From assembly GCF_963259705.1 (NCBI RefSeq), contig NC_081842.1:40920796-40984795 (forward strand): a DNA stretch of 64,000 nucleotides, written 5' to 3'. The DNA comes from Myotis daubentonii (taxonomy: Eukaryota > Chordata > Mammalia > Chiroptera > Vespertilionidae). The position numbers and the translations under genes were made by a program. Below, piece after piece: positions 10,809 to 22,548 of the stretch (position 1 is the stretch's first letter; each line of letters begins with the position of its first letter). Below the pieces are notes generated by a model, which ran no database searches, was not told the origin of the DNA, and saw nothing but the letters and a program-made list of their open reading frames with translations.

Positions 10809-11188
10809 TGATGCAGTGAACATAGGGATGTAGATATTCTTCCAAATTAGTATTTCAGATTTCTTCGGATATATTCCCAGAAGTGGAATCACTGGCTCAT
10901 AAGGCAGGTTCCCTTTTTAATTTTTAGAGGTAACTCCATATTGCTTGCCACCGTGGCTGTACCAATCTGCATTCCCACCGACAGTGCACGAGGGTTCCCT
11001 TTTCTCCAAATTCTTCCTAATACTTGTTGTTCGTTGGTTTATTGATGATAGCCATTCTGACAGGTGTGAGATGATATCTCCCTGTAGTTTTCATTTGCAT
11101 TTCTCTGGTTATCAGTGACCTTGAGCGTCTTTTCATATACCTATGTACTCTTGGATAAATGTCTATTCATGTCCTTTGCCCATTTTTA

Positions 11189-11384
11189 TTTTTTAAATAT
11201 ATTTTTATTGATTTCAGAGAGGAAGGGAGAGAGAAACATCAATGATGAGAGAGAATCATTGATTGGCTGCCTCCTGCATGCCACCTATTGGAGATAGAGC
11301 CTGTGACCCAGGCATGTGCCCTGACTGGGAATCAACCCTGTGACCTCCTGGTTCATAGGTCAGTGCACAACTACTGAGCCACGC
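11189..11384 (-). mobile_element. VES SINE, antisense, in L1
   Basis: Antisense VES (TATTTTTATTGATTTCAGAG, ATTGGCTGCCTCCTGCATG, CTACTGAGCCACG). The 16-bp duplication CCTTTGCCCATTTTTA lies at 11,173-11,188 and 11,385-11,400. Confidence 0.94.
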
Positions 11385-12547
11385 CCTTTGCCCATTTTTA
11401 ATTGGATTATTTAGATTCTTGGTATTGAGTTTTGTAAGTTCTTTATAAATTTTGGATAGTAAGCCCCTATCAGATGTATCAGCAAATATGTTGTCCCGTT
11501 CCAGTGGGTTGTCTTTTCACTTGTTGATGGTTTCCTTTGTTGTGCAAAAGCTTTTTAGTTTGATGTAGTCCCATTTGTTTATTTTTCTTTTGTTTCTCTT
11601 GCCTGATGCAATATATCAGAAAAAAATATTGCTACAAGAAATGCCCAACATTGCACTGCCTATATTTTCTTCTAGGATTATGGTTTTAATTTTAACATTT
11701 AAGTCTTTAATCAATTTTGAGTTTATTCTTGTGTATGGTGTAAGAAGATGGTCTAGTTTCATTTTTTTGTACATATCTTTCCAATTTTTTCAACATCATT
11801 TATTGAATAGACTGTCTTTACCTTATTGTATGTTCTTGCCTCCTTTGTCAAATATTAATTGACTATAAAGATGTGGGTTTATTTCTGGGCTCTCTATTCT
11901 GTTCCATTGAGCAATATCTCTGTTTTTATGCCAGTACCATGCTGTTTTGATTACTATGGTCTTGTAGTATAGTTTGATATCTGGTATTGTGATACCTTCA
12001 ACTTTGTTCTTCTTTCTCAAGATTGCTGAGGCTCTTTGGGGTCTTGTGGTTCCATATAAATTTTTTCGAATATTTGTCCTAGTTTTTGAAATACACTATT
12101 GTTATCTTGGTAGGAATTGCATTGAATCTATAGATTGCCTTGGATAGTATGGACATTTTAATGATGTTAATTCTTTCTATACACTTATTTGTATCTTCTT
12201 CACTTTCTTCAGTGTCTCATAATATTCCAAGTACAGGTCTTTTATAGCTTTGATTAAATTTATCCCTAGATATCTTTTTTTTAAATGCAATTGTAAATGG
12301 GATTGTCTCCTTAGTTTCCCTTTCTGATAATTCATTATAGGTGTATAGAAATGCAAATGATTTCTGGATATTTATTTTATATCCTTCTACTTTACTGAAT
12401 TCATTTATTGGTTTTAGTACTCTTTTGGTGGAATCTTTAGGGTATCATGTCATCTGCAAAAGAGGAGTTTTACTTTTTTCTTTACAATTTGGATGCCTTT
12501 TATTTCTTCTTGTTCTCTGATTGCTGTGGTTAGGACTTCCAGTACTA

Positions 12548-12836
12548 TCCTATATAATAAAAGCCCAGTGACCGAACAGTGGAATGACCAAAACGACCCC
12601 TTGACCAGTCGCTATGACATGCTCTGACCACCAAGAGGCAGATGCTCAACACAGAAGCTGCCCCCTGGTGGTCAGTGCATTCCCACAGTGGGAGCGCTGT
12701 TCAGCTGACCGGGATGAGTGGCTGCTCTCGCTGCAGCCACTCGGCTGACCTGGATGAGTGGCGCTCCCACAGCAGGCCAATCTCCACAGGCCATGCCCCC
12801 CCACCAGTGCACAAATCCTATGCACCAGGCCTCTAG
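12548..12836 (+). mobile_element. Helitron (HeliBat-type), + strand
   Basis: Begins TCCTATATAATAAAAGCCCA and ends with the hairpin GTGCACAAATCCTATGCAC followed by CAGGCCTCTAG, between A12547 and T12837. It is 289 bp with no coding capacity. It is one of only two + strand Helitrons in the window. Confidence 0.93.
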
Positions 12837-14052
12837 TGTTGAATAAGGGTGGTGAAAGCAGACATTCCTATCTTGTTCCTGTTATTAAGGGAAATGCTCT
12901 TAGTTTTTGCCCATTGAGTATGATGTTGGCTCTGGGTTTGCAATATATAGTTTTCATTGTGTTGAGGAATGTTTCACCTAGTCCCATTTTGCTAAGAGTT
13001 TTTATCATAAATGGATGCTGGATTTTATCACATGCTTTTTCTGTATCTGTTGATGTGATCATGTGATTTTTAGCTTTCATTTTGTTATATGAAGCTATTG
13101 TGTTATATCATATTTTTTGCTTGGTGGATTTTGTACCAAACTTGCATCCCTGGAATAAATCCCTCTTGATCATGGTGTTTGATCATTTTAATGTATTGCT
13201 GGATCTGTTTTGTTAATATTTTGTTGAGAAGTTTTGTATTATGTACATCAGGGATATTGGCCTATAATTCTCTTTCGTTGTAGTGTCTTTATCTAGTTTT
13301 GGAAGTAAGATAACAGAGGCCTTTGGGAGTATTCCCTTCTCTTGAATTGTTTGGAATACTTTGAGAAGGATAGGTGTTAGTTCTTATTTGAGTGTTTGGT
13401 AAAATTCACTTGTGAAGCCATTTAGTCCAGGACTTTTGTTTGTTGGGAATTTTTCTATTACTAGTTGTAGTGAAATTGAAACCATTTTTCAGTTTTTTTC
13501 TTATGATTGATTTCTAGTTTCATACCATTATGGTCAGAGTAGAGAAGATGCTTGATGTGATTTCAATCTTCTTAAATTTATTGAGACTTGTTTTGTATCC
13601 TAACATGTGGTCTATCCTAGAAAATGTTCCATGTGCGCTTGAAAAGAATGTATATTCTGCTGCTTTGGGGTGAAATGCTCTGAAGATATCAGTTACATCC
13701 ATCTGATCTGGTGTGTCATTTAAGGCTGCTGTTTCCTTCTTGACTTTCTGTCTGGAAGATTTATCCATTAATGCCAGTGGGGTGTTAAAATCCTCTCCTA
13801 TGACTATATTACTCTCGATATCTCCCTTTATGTCCATCAAGATTTGCTTTATATATTTAGGTGTTCCTATGTTGGGTGCATAAATGTTTACAAGGGTTAT
13901 ATCTTCTTGGGTTGCAACATGTTAATTCTTAAAGCCTTCCCAGTAGGGCCCATGAAACAGCAAATCGGAGCCAAATAAACCTTTGAGAGTTGCCAGAAGT
14001 TCTTTTGGGTTTCCAACTTGCTTTAGTTTGGACTCACTTTTCAGTGATTTTT

Positions 14053-14309
14053 TTTTTTAATCCTCACCTGAGGATATTTTTCCATTGATTTTTAAAAAGA
14101 GTGGAAGAGAGAGGGAAAGACAGAGAGAAACATCGATGTGAAAGAAACACATTAACTGGTTGCCTCCTGCCTACGCCCTGACTAGGGCCCGGGTCAGGGA
14201 GGACCCTGCAACTGAGGTATGAGGCACGTGCCCTTGACTAGAATTGAACCCAGGACCCGTCAGTCTGCAGGCTGACACTCTATCCACTGAGCCAAACTGG
14301 CGAGGGCTG
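14053..14309 (-). mobile_element. Older VES-like SINE, antisense
   Basis: TAATCCTCACCTGAGGATATTTTTCCATTGATTTT tail region, CATCGATGTGAAAG, GGTTGCCTCCTGCC and CCACTGAGCCAAACTGGCGAGGGC. The flanks CAGTGATTTTTT (14,042) and CAGTGATTTTTA (14,310) are the duplication. It has an insertion in the middle (about 14,185-14,215) relative to other copies. Confidence 0.88.
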
Positions 14310-14331
14310 CAGTGATTTTTAAGAAGCTGTG

Positions 14332-14371
14332 TACACGTATGTAATACCTTAATCAATAAAGAAAGAAAAAA
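14332..14371 (+). mobile_element. Extremely short L1 3'-end insertion
   Basis: About 40 bp containing TGTAATACCTTAATCAATAAAGAAA plus an A-rich tail, identical in style to the L1 3' terminus at 18,851-18,885. AAGAAGCTGTG flanks it at 14,321-14,331 and 14,372-14,382. Confidence 0.78.
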
Positions 14372-14382
14372 AAGAAGCTGTG

Positions 14383-15321
14383 AATTCTGGTCCCATTTCA
14401 ATAAGGTATCTGAAGCCACCATATGGGTTTGAGCAAGGGTCAGGAAGTCCATGGTTTTCCCAAGGGCAGCCTCTCTCAGCCAGACACTTCCTATGGGTTC
14501 CAAACAATCATAGCTGAGAGAGAAGCAATTCAACTCCTACTCAGGCAAATACTGTACAATGAAGTTGTTCCTATCAACTCTGGTTATCCAGGCCATGGAC
14601 TGGGGCAGAACTATAACCTAGTCTCTTCATACAAGGATCTGGCTAATAAGGATTTATTGAATCTAGGATGGCCTTAGTTCCTCAGTGAGTCTTCAGGAAG
14701 AATATGGACTTTGTAATTTTATTCAGGATGATGAGAAACAATAGCAACATCAAGAATACAAGAAATCATCTTGAGATTTGGTAGCATTAGGGACTCATTT
14801 CATCCAGAAATGTCTTGGTGAAAACGATGAAATGTGTGATAAAAGTGATTTGTGTGACATTTTGAAAAATTTTTGAAATATTATAGAAAATATAGAATAT
14901 TATAAAGAAGTAAAAGAAATTATTCATAATGGCATCACCTACAAGTGGCATTTGCTGCTTTTCTACAATATATGATATGTGATACAATGAAATATTAAGA
15001 CAGATTAATTCATTGATCTCATGGGAATATTGTTAATGTGGCTAATTCCACATAATAACCCTATTTCAAACCTCCTCTAATTAAGGAAAAATCATTAAGA
15101 AGTCTGTTATTTATAAGTGACTTGGAACCAATTTTTTTCACATAAATGAATGTTAAAGGTATCTAGGATAGTAAATGGTATCTATTTTCCCAAGGGACAG
15201 AGATTTTTGAACTTAACTTCTCCAAAGGTGAAAGGGTCTAGAAACAGCTTTTTTTAATGATTATGAAATGAAGTTCTAAGGACTTGTAGCACTACTTCAC
15301 ACAGCAACCAAGTGTATATGT

Positions 15322-15370
<49 letters not shown>

Positions 15371-15460
15371 AACTGTGATTCAGAGCAAGGGACCCAGGGT
15401 ACAACTTGTGAGTTATTGGGTATCCACAAATGTATGCATACATACCTATCAATTTAATGC
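14383..15460. other. Unique sequence with a (TG)n tract
   Basis: No gene recognised. An 84-codon open frame at 14,423-14,677 (+) shows no domain that I know. A (TG)n microsatellite lies at 15,321-15,367 (interrupted at its left end). Confidence 0.45.
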
Positions 15461-15464
15461 CCAC

Positions 15465-15680
15465 TGGTACCTGAGTTCAAATCCAGTCAGGTGATCTTGG
15501 GAAAGTCACTTGGACTCTCTGAAGCTAACTTCCTCATCCACAAAAGAACATAGTACCTATATTCCTAGGTTATAGGTACTATGATCTTTCAGGGGATTAG
15601 TGGAAGTGCATGTACAGATCCTACAACACTATCTGGCATAGAGTAGGCACTCAAGAGTGGTATTATTGTTGCTGCTCCTG
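15465..15680 (+). repeat. MIR SINE
   Basis: GAGTTCAAATCCAGTCAGG, GATCTTGGGAAAGTCACTTGGACTCTCTG, ACTTCCTCATCC and ACTATCTGGCATAGAGTAGGCACTC follow the MIR order. Confidence 0.8.
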
Positions 15681-15689
15681 TTCCCAAGA

Positions 15690-16785
15690 TTCCTTGTGAC
15701 CTGTAACCTGTCTCCCTTGATCTAAAGAACATGGCCGGATGTGGTCACACTCAGGAGTGGCTGGATCTGGCTAACAAGGTTCCGGCCACTAGCTCCTACT
15801 CATTACTCACAGTACTTTCTTCATAGTTCAGTCTTAAGCGCTACACAAAACCTGGAATCTATGTGCATTTCTGTGAAAATCATTTATTGATCTGCACAAA
15901 ACAAAGAAGAAACATCAAGTTAATATATCTTTATACAATATTATAGACCTGTTACTTTGTAATAGTTTGGGTCTGAACTGAATAAATGAGGTTTTAGTAT
16001 AATAATTGGTATTGTGCACATGTGGTTTCTGTTTCTCCTGTTGCATCTAGACCAATTTGGATCTAATCTCATCTTGTGTCTGGTAATCCCAGAAGCCATC
16101 AGGCTGCAAAACTTGTAATGAACCATTCCCTCTCTTCTCTTTGTCCTCCTTTTCCTCCTCTTTTTTCCTCCTACTCTTCATTCTTTTCCTTTTCTTCCTC
16201 TTCCTCCTTCCTTTTCTTCTTCTCCCCCACCAAGCTATTGAATTTTTTATTCACTTCCCTTAAAAGCTAGACCTTACTCTAGCCCTGTGCTGCTAAATAA
16301 ATGACTAGATCAGTTTGACATCTTATATAAATGATAAGGCAGTCAAAATAGTGGTTGTCTAGTACCTACTTCATAGTCCTTAAGAGTTCTTCATAATATG
16401 TAAAAGAAACCTGACATTAATTTTTGAATGTTCAGGACTCATAACGTAGTAGACATTGTGCCCTGCTATTTCTCTAAAGAAAAATAAGAAAGTATCTCAC
16501 AGCCCAAAAGATTCTAAAAAACAAGAGGGCGAGGAAAAAGTCTTGGCAATTACTCTTAGAGTGCAAAGTATCTGGTTCTCCAATGGACAGATCCACACAG
16601 AGCAATCCCCATACGATCAACATTTTCATGAAGTTAGGGTGACCATATACCTGATTGCTTCTAACTCTTTTAACAATTAAAGGAATGCTATTAATAAATG
16701 TAATAATTATTGATCCAGGATGGGCCTGAGCAACAGGGATGTATAGTCATCCCACCTAAAGGCAGCAAGAATAAGAACAAGATTT
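15690..16785. other. Unique sequence with a polypyrimidine tract
   Basis: No gene or classified repeat seen. A strongly polypyrimidine strand (TTTCCTCC-type runs) extends from about 16,127 to 16,232. Confidence 0.45.
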
Positions 16786-16789
16786 GGGC

Positions 16790-16998
16790 CCAGCCAGGGC
16801 GTCTCAGTAGTTGAGCATTGATCCGTGAACCAGGAGATCATGATTGGATTCCCAGTCAGGGCACATACCGGTATTGTAGGCTCGATCCTCAGTAGGAGGC
16901 ATGCAGGAGGCAAACGATTGATGTGTGCTCTCACATTGATGTTTTTCTCCCTCTCTCTTCTTCTCCATTCCTCTCTCTAAAAACAATAAACTAAAAGA
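16790..16998 (+). mobile_element. VES-type SINE, diverged
   Basis: CCCAGCCAGGGCGTCTCAGTAGTTGAGC, CCCAGTCAGGGCACATACC, GGCTCGATCCTCAGTAGGAGGCATGCAGGAGGC and a TCTC tail. Divergence suggests an older copy. Confidence 0.86.
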
Positions 16999-17054
16999 AG
17001 AAGAAAGTTATAATTTAAGTAGAGAAACAGTAGTGATATAGAAAAAAAAACTTG

Positions 17055-17290
17055 ACAATGGAATTAGAAAGACCTGGTTTATAGACCTAACTCTGTCATT
17101 CACTAGCTTTGTGACCTTGGATAAATTATTTAATCCCTCCAACATTGTTAGCACTAGCATCATCTACAAAATAGGAGGAATACCTATCTAGGGATGATAA
17201 TAATAATGAAGTGTGATCATGTTTTTAAAAGTCCAGCACTGTGTCTGCCATATGGAAGTGGCTCAATCAATGGAAGTTATTCAGAATAAT
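17055..17290 (+). repeat. MIR SINE
   Basis: GAATTAGAAAGACCTGGTTT, TGTCATTCACTAGCTTTGTGACCTTGGATAAATTATTTAATCC, ACAAAATAGGAGGAATACC and CCAGCACTGTGTCTGCCATATGGAAGTGGCTCAATCAATG match MIR along most of its length. Confidence 0.88.
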
Positions 17291-17299
17291 AAAATGTTC

Positions 17300-18600
17300 A
17301 GTATGTTCTATTTAAGAACGTTATCCTGAATGGCAAGACACATTACCAGATTATCACATTGGGGGCCTCCCCCTATGGGATGCTAACTGAGCCAGTTTAG
17401 GGCATCAGATTGTCATGGCTTTCTTAGTCATAAAAACCAACCAGGTATAGTCATGCAAGTAAGAAGAATATGAGTAGTAGACACTCATAGACTGACAGGT
17501 CAAAAAGTGGTTGGAGCAGGACACGGGTGATAGCTCAGAGGCTGAGCTCAGGCAGTAATAAAAATGCCTGGAAAACAAGGTCCTTTTTCCAGAGTCAGGG
17601 CCTAGAATCCAGTGGTAGACCATTTGACCAGTACATGAGATTGATTAAAAGATAATAATAAAAGAATAAAATGTTCTTTTGGTAAAATATTAGGCTTTGG
17701 AATTTCTTAGAGTAAAAGAACATTTATAAATGGGTTGCACTGCCTTAAGATGTAGTGAGTTTTCCTTAAACTAAAGAGCATTAAAATATATCTAAAAAGC
17801 CTCTTGTATGGGCATTGTTGAATGGATTTAAGCATTGGCTGGAAAACTGAATTAAATCATCTTATGATGGTCCTTTTTAAAACCGAAACAATATATCACT
17901 TATGTGGAATAATTTAGAGATTCATAAAAATGCTAAGCAAATGAGATGCTATTGTAAATAGTGTATTTTTTCTGATTATAAAGTGAATGTAAGTTAATTT
18001 AAGAATTCATAAGGTATAAAAATATATACAATAAGAGAAAATAATCCTGATTCTACAGTTCCAGAGACAAATATCATAAACATTTTCTCCAGTCTCCCTT
18101 CCATATATTTTCCCCAAAATAGAGATATATTGCACATACAACTTTATTCTACTTTTTTTTACTTTATTATAACATAATCATATTTGTGTCATCAAAATTC
18201 TTTTAGACAGTGTTTTAACATTGCAAAACATTACAAACTCTTCAGCCATTTTTTTATTTGTTTCAGCTCTTTGTTTTAACTATAAAGCAATGGATGAATA
18301 GATGCTATTGATCTGGAACCAATGGCTTGCTCAACATGGTTTTTTAAAGGAAGGACAATATCTATTTCTATTGTTTTATTTCCATTTTATTGTGATACAA
18401 TGCACATAAAATTGACTATTACTGACATTTAGTGCATTCAGAATGTTGTATAACTTGCTAATATGTTTTCAGGCCACATTTCCCAAAGATAGTCAAACAT
18501 AATGTACAGAAAGGAAGACAGGAAATATAAAAGTTTTTAGCTTTAAAATACCTTTCATGAAAAAGGAAAAATAACTTCCTCATTCTCAAATTTCATTAAA
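17300..18600. other. Mostly unclassified AT-rich sequence, possible old L1 remnant
   Basis: At 18,010-18,470, phrases such as CAGTCTCCCTTCCATATATTTTCCCC and TTTATTGTGATACAATGCACATAAAATTGACTATT resemble antisense 3' ends of old mammalian L1. Nothing gene-like is seen in the rest. Confidence 0.4.
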
Positions 18601-18612
18601 AAATCACTGGCT

Positions 18613-18893
18613 AGGGGAGGGTGGGGGTAAAGGGGAGTGATTAACCAAAGGACTTGTATGCATGCATATAAGCCTAACCGATGGACACAGACACCAGGGG
18701 GGTGAGGGAATGAGTGGGGGGGGGAGGGGTTGGGGGGAATAATGGGGGGGAAGGACTTGTATGCATGCATATAAGCCTAACTATAAGCCTAACCAGTGGA
18801 CACAGACACCAGGGGGTGAGGGCATGAATGGGGGGGTTGGGGGGATAAGGACATATATGTAATACCTTAATCAATAAAGAAATTTAAAAAAAT
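18613..18893 (+). repeat. L1 3' UTR stub with internal tandem duplication
   Basis: GGACTTGTATGCATGCATATAAGCC...GGACACAGACACCAGGGGG appears twice (from about 18,650 and 18,752), then TATGTAATACCTTAATCAATAAAGAAATTTAAAAAA. It is flanked by AAATCACTGGCT (18,601-18,612) and AAATCCCTGGCT (18,894-18,905). Confidence 0.85.
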
Positions 18894-19079
18894 AAATCCC
18901 TGGCTCCAATCACCAAATTATAACCACCTTAAATCCTTTCTGTTAATATATACACTTATTAAAACTTCAGCTGCCTATATCTGTGTAGTCAGGAGGAGGA
19001 CACCTGAGAGGGGACTCCCCCTCAAGGAGTCCTAGTTCAGGCACTGTGGAAGAGTTAATGAAAATGACCTTAAGACTAC

Positions 19080-19240
19080 AAGTGATAACTCTCATTCTCC
19101 ATATTACAGATGAGGAAACTGAAGTTTGGAGATGTACAGTAATTTGCCTAAATTTACACAGCTAAAAAGTGGCAGAGATGGGATTCAAACTCAAATCTAC
19201 CTGATCCCCAAGTTCCATGGTCTTTTCATTATACCACACA
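19080..19240 (-). repeat. MIR SINE, antisense
   Basis: ATTACAGATGAGGAAACTGAAG, GTACAGTAATTTGCCTAAATTTACACAGCTAAAAAGTGGCAGAGATGGGATTCAAACTC and TGGTCTTTTCATTATACCACAC are the MIR antisense landmarks. Confidence 0.88.
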
Positions 19241-20427
19241 GTTTTGTTGTTATAAGTGTGCAATATTATCCTAAGAGAAAGAGATTCTCTGAAAGTTACA
19301 GCAAAAATTCCAATAACCACCTAGATAGAAAATCATAAGTCTACAAACCAGAGAATCCTGGTTTTTTGTAGCTTTTCTTGGTAGTTGATATAGTTCTAAC
19401 ATTTTGTTCTCCTCTATTGCTGTCAGTTTATTGTCTGGATATCTCAGATCTCTGAAAGGGTTATTCTGAATGGATTAGACATTGGCACTCTCAATTCTGT
19501 GCCAAAACACACACAGGCTTGTTGACCCAACAAGAAACTACTTGTAGAGCAGCTTTACATAAACTGAAATCACAGATCTCACAAGCTTTCTCTCTTCTTC
19601 TGTCGCAGTTTTTTTTTTTTTCATATCTGACAATAAACATACAACAGACTACCAAGAAGAAAGGGGAAAAAACTTTTTCATAGGAAGAGTCACTAGAATT
19701 TAGTGATAGAAATTAGCAAGTGAAAAATAGAGTCCTGTGTTCAGTCTCATTCTATCCAAAGCCTTGGTTTTTAATTTGCTCTTCTTCTTGGGTTTTCTGT
19801 GACTTGCAACACAGGAATCATGTAAATGGGTGGCTCCGGAGCACATAAAATTATATTCGTAGCACACTTTGCTTTGAGAAGGGTTAGAAAGTCATGCATG
19901 TGGGCATGGAGCCCCTAATACTGCGCTAAGCACAGTTGAAGAGAAATACGAATGCTGAGTGGGAACAGGCTGCCTTATGAACATGGTTCCCTCATCCCAG
20001 CATCCCTGAATGGGTTAGTGTGTGTGGCTGCCGAGTTCAACTTCCCTGACACTAATATAGCTGGGCTGCAGGAATGGCCTATAATTCGCTGTTATTGGAA
20101 GCGACTAAACTTCTAAGTATATTATATTTTAAATAGGTTGTGTGTTTGTGCCATTCTATTTCTCTGTCCCTAACATTTTTACATAGAGGTCCCTTTCTGC
20201 TTCCTCTGCTCTTACCTTACTTTCACTGCGCCCCTCACTGCCATTCCACCTTCACCCTCCGAGGCACCGCATAACTTCCTTGAGATATTACGAACCTTCT
20301 TAAGGAAAAAGGAAAAGGTCTGACAAATACTATAAACCTTAGGGGGAAATCCTTCCTAGGTGACCACATTTGACACCATACTGTGTAGTCTAAACAGAAA
20401 TGATCAATTTTTAAGTTAACCATCAAC
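19241..20427. other. Unique-looking intergenic sequence
   Basis: No gene, no clear repeat. The block at about 19,900-20,110 is compositionally balanced and repeat-free. Confidence 0.4.
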
Positions 20428-20645
20428 TTTTTCTTTAAGTATTTTTATTGATTTTGTTGTTGTTGTTAGAAAGAGAGGAAGGGAGAGGGAGATAGAGAGA
20501 GAAATATTGATTGGTTGCCTCCAATACACACTCTGACTGGGGATCAAACCCAAAACCTAGGCATGTGCCCTGAGGGGAAATCAAACCAGTGACTATTCGG
20601 TGCACAGGCTGACACTCAAGTTACTGAGTCATACCGACCAGGGCA
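20428..20645 (-). mobile_element. Older VES-like SINE, antisense
   Basis: TAAGTATTTTTATTGATTTTGTTG, GAGAGAGAAATATTGATTGGTTGCCTCC, TGACTGGGGATCAAACCC and GAGTCATACCGACCAGGGCAACC. Divergence is higher than in the young VES copies. Confidence 0.86.
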
Positions 20646-21107
20646 ACCTTCAAATCTCAGATGGGGTCAGAGTTCACCACTCCTATATCAAGTTCAGTGC
20701 TTTGGGTCGGGGATCAGCATGTATCCACAAGAGTACTCTTTTTTCAGTGACATTCATCTGCCCAGACAAAATTAATTCCATCAGCAGGAACAAGTTTACA
20801 AAACAATGACTGTGTGGATTCACAATGAAATCTCCATTAAAATCTAGAATCTTCTCAGGCATTTTAGCCAAAAATACAAACTGTGAAGAATTAAGTTTCT
20901 CTTCCCGCGCCCCCCCCCCCCCATTCCTCTCTTCCTCCCTACTCACCCCAAAATGATATCAATATTCGGTGTAACTTTTTAATGCTCCATATGTTGTAAT
21001 AGTAAAAAAGGCCAGGGGATGTTACTTCAGTCTTTCAATAGATAAGGAAGATGTATACACAAGAAAAAGGAAAGTATCAGAGAGGCATTTTACAGTTTAT
21101 CAAGATA

Positions 21108-22330
21108 CTAGAGGCCTGGTGCACAAAAATTTGTGCACTCGGGGGTAGAGGGTCCCTCAGCCCGGCCTGTGCCCTCTCGCAGTCTGGGACCCCTCGGGGG
21201 TGACCACTTGCTGGCTTAGGCCTGCTCCCCAGGGGATTGGGCCTAAGATGGCAATCAGACATCCCTCTGGCAGCCCGGCAGTCCTCGAGGGATGTCCATT
21301 TGCCAGTGGGGAGCAGGCCTAAGCTGCAGTCAGATATCCTTAGTGCTGCTGAGGAGGCAGGAGAGGCTCCCACCACCACTGCTGTACTGGCAGCCATCAG
21401 CCTGGCTTGTGGCTGAGCAGAGCTCCCCCCTGTGAGAGCACACTGACCACCAGAGGGCAGCTCCTGCATTGAGCATCTGCCCCCTGGTGGTCAGTGTGTG
21501 TAATAGTGACCAGTCTTTCTGCTGTTAGGGTCAGTTTGCATATTACCCTTTTACTATATAGGATAGAGGCCTGGTGCACGGGTGGGGGCCAGCTGGTTTG
21601 CCCTGAAGGGTGTCCCGGATCAGGATGGGGGTCCCGCTTGGGTGCCTGGCCAGCCTGGATGATGGGCTGATGGCTGTTTGCAGCTGGTCACACCCCTTTC
21701 AGGGTGGGGGTCCCCACTGGGGTGCCTGGCCAGCCTGGATGAAGGGATGATGGCTGTTTGCAGCTGGTCACACCCCTTCCAGGGTGGGGTCCCACTGGGG
21801 TGCCTGGCCAGTCTGGGTGAGGAGCTGAGGGCCATTTTCAGACTGGCGGGCGACTGAAGCTCCCAGCCTCTCCTTTTTTTCTTTTTCTTTTTATTCTGGG
21901 ATTTATTTACCTTCTATAGCTATCACTGGAGCTGAGAGCCGGCTCCAGCTCTGAGGCCTGGCTCTAGCTCTGAGGCCGTAGCTGGCTGAAAGCAGGTATC
22001 TGGGGTTTGTTTAGCTTCTATAATTGAAACATTGTTGCTGTCCTGCTCGCTCCAGCTCTGAGGCCGCGGCTGGCTAAAAGCAGGTATCTGGGTTTGTTTA
22101 GCTTCTATAATTGAAACATTGTTGCTTCTGGAGCTTAGAGCTGGGCCTCGGCAGGCAGGGAACCTTGACTTCCTCCATCACTGGAGCAAGAAAGCCTCAT
22201 GTTCTCTTCAGCTGCGTGGCTGCCAGCCGCCATCTTTGTTGGCAGTTAATTTGCATATCCTGCTGATTAGCCAATGGGAAGCATAGCGCAGGTATGGTTA
22301 ATTACCATGTTGGTCTATTATTATATAGGA
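21108..22330 (-). mobile_element. Composite Helitron 1 (two units fused)
   Basis: The outer ends are a good 3' end at left (CTAGAGGCCTGGTGCACAAAAATTTG..., with the palindrome at 21,119-21,138) and a good 5' end at right (TTATTATATAGGA), placed between A21107 and T22331. Unit A is 21,108-21,563 and unit B about 21,565-22,330. At the junction, unit A's 5' end runs straight into unit B's damaged 3' end (TATAGGATAGAGGCCTGGTGCACGGG), which lacks both CTAG and the second hairpin arm. The same junction occurs at 34,281. Unit B carries about 80-bp tandem copies (GGGGTGCCTGGCCAGCCTGG at 21,636, 21,719 and, diverged, 21,796) and a repeated CTCCAGCTCTGAGGCC...TTTAGCTTCTATAATTGAAACA segment. Confidence 0.88.
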
Positions 22331-22346
22331 TAGGATGAATACTAGT

Positions 22347-22548
22347 GCCCTGGCTGGGAGGCTCAGATGGTTGGAGTGTTGTCCCATAAACCAAAAGGTT
22401 GCAGATTCAATCCCCATTTGGGGTGAGTTTGGAAGCAACCGATCAATGTTTCTCTCTCACATCTTTCTCTCTGTGTCTCTCTCTCTCCCTATTCCTCTCT
22501 CTCTAAAATCAATGAACATATCCTCAGGTGAGGATAAAAAATATATAT
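22347..22548 (+). mobile_element. VES-type SINE
   Basis: GCCCTGGCTGGGAGGCTCAGATGG head, GCAACCGATCAATGTTTCTCTCTC, TCTAAAATCAATG tail ending in a TATATA run. ATGAATACTAGT is duplicated at 22,335-22,346 and 22,549-22,560. Confidence 0.92.

Larger units (their letters stand above)
9660..13917 (-). pseudogene. LINE-1, antisense, 5'-truncated, heavily interrupted
   Basis: Reading on the minus strand, this L1 starts in the ORF2 endonuclease at about 13,917 and ends in the 3' UTR near 9660 (TGACATTGGTTAATAAAATTATATAGG). Visible ORF2 parts: endonuclease text with GEDFNTPLA and SRIDHMLG at 13,520-13,840; reverse-transcriptase text [17 protein letters not shown] and NIILNGQKL at 12,868-13,080; and C-terminal text [13 protein letters not shown]/[10 protein letters not shown] at 11,823-12,020. 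The frame is broken many times. It is interrupted by a + Helitron (12,548), a VES SINE (11,189), a - Helitron (10,429) and a + VES SINE (9726), so all four are younger than this L1. Confidence 0.9.

Noticed and set aside
10376..10845. Frames of 64-103 codons across a GC-rich patch
   Set aside because: The patch is the interior of a non-autonomous Helitron.
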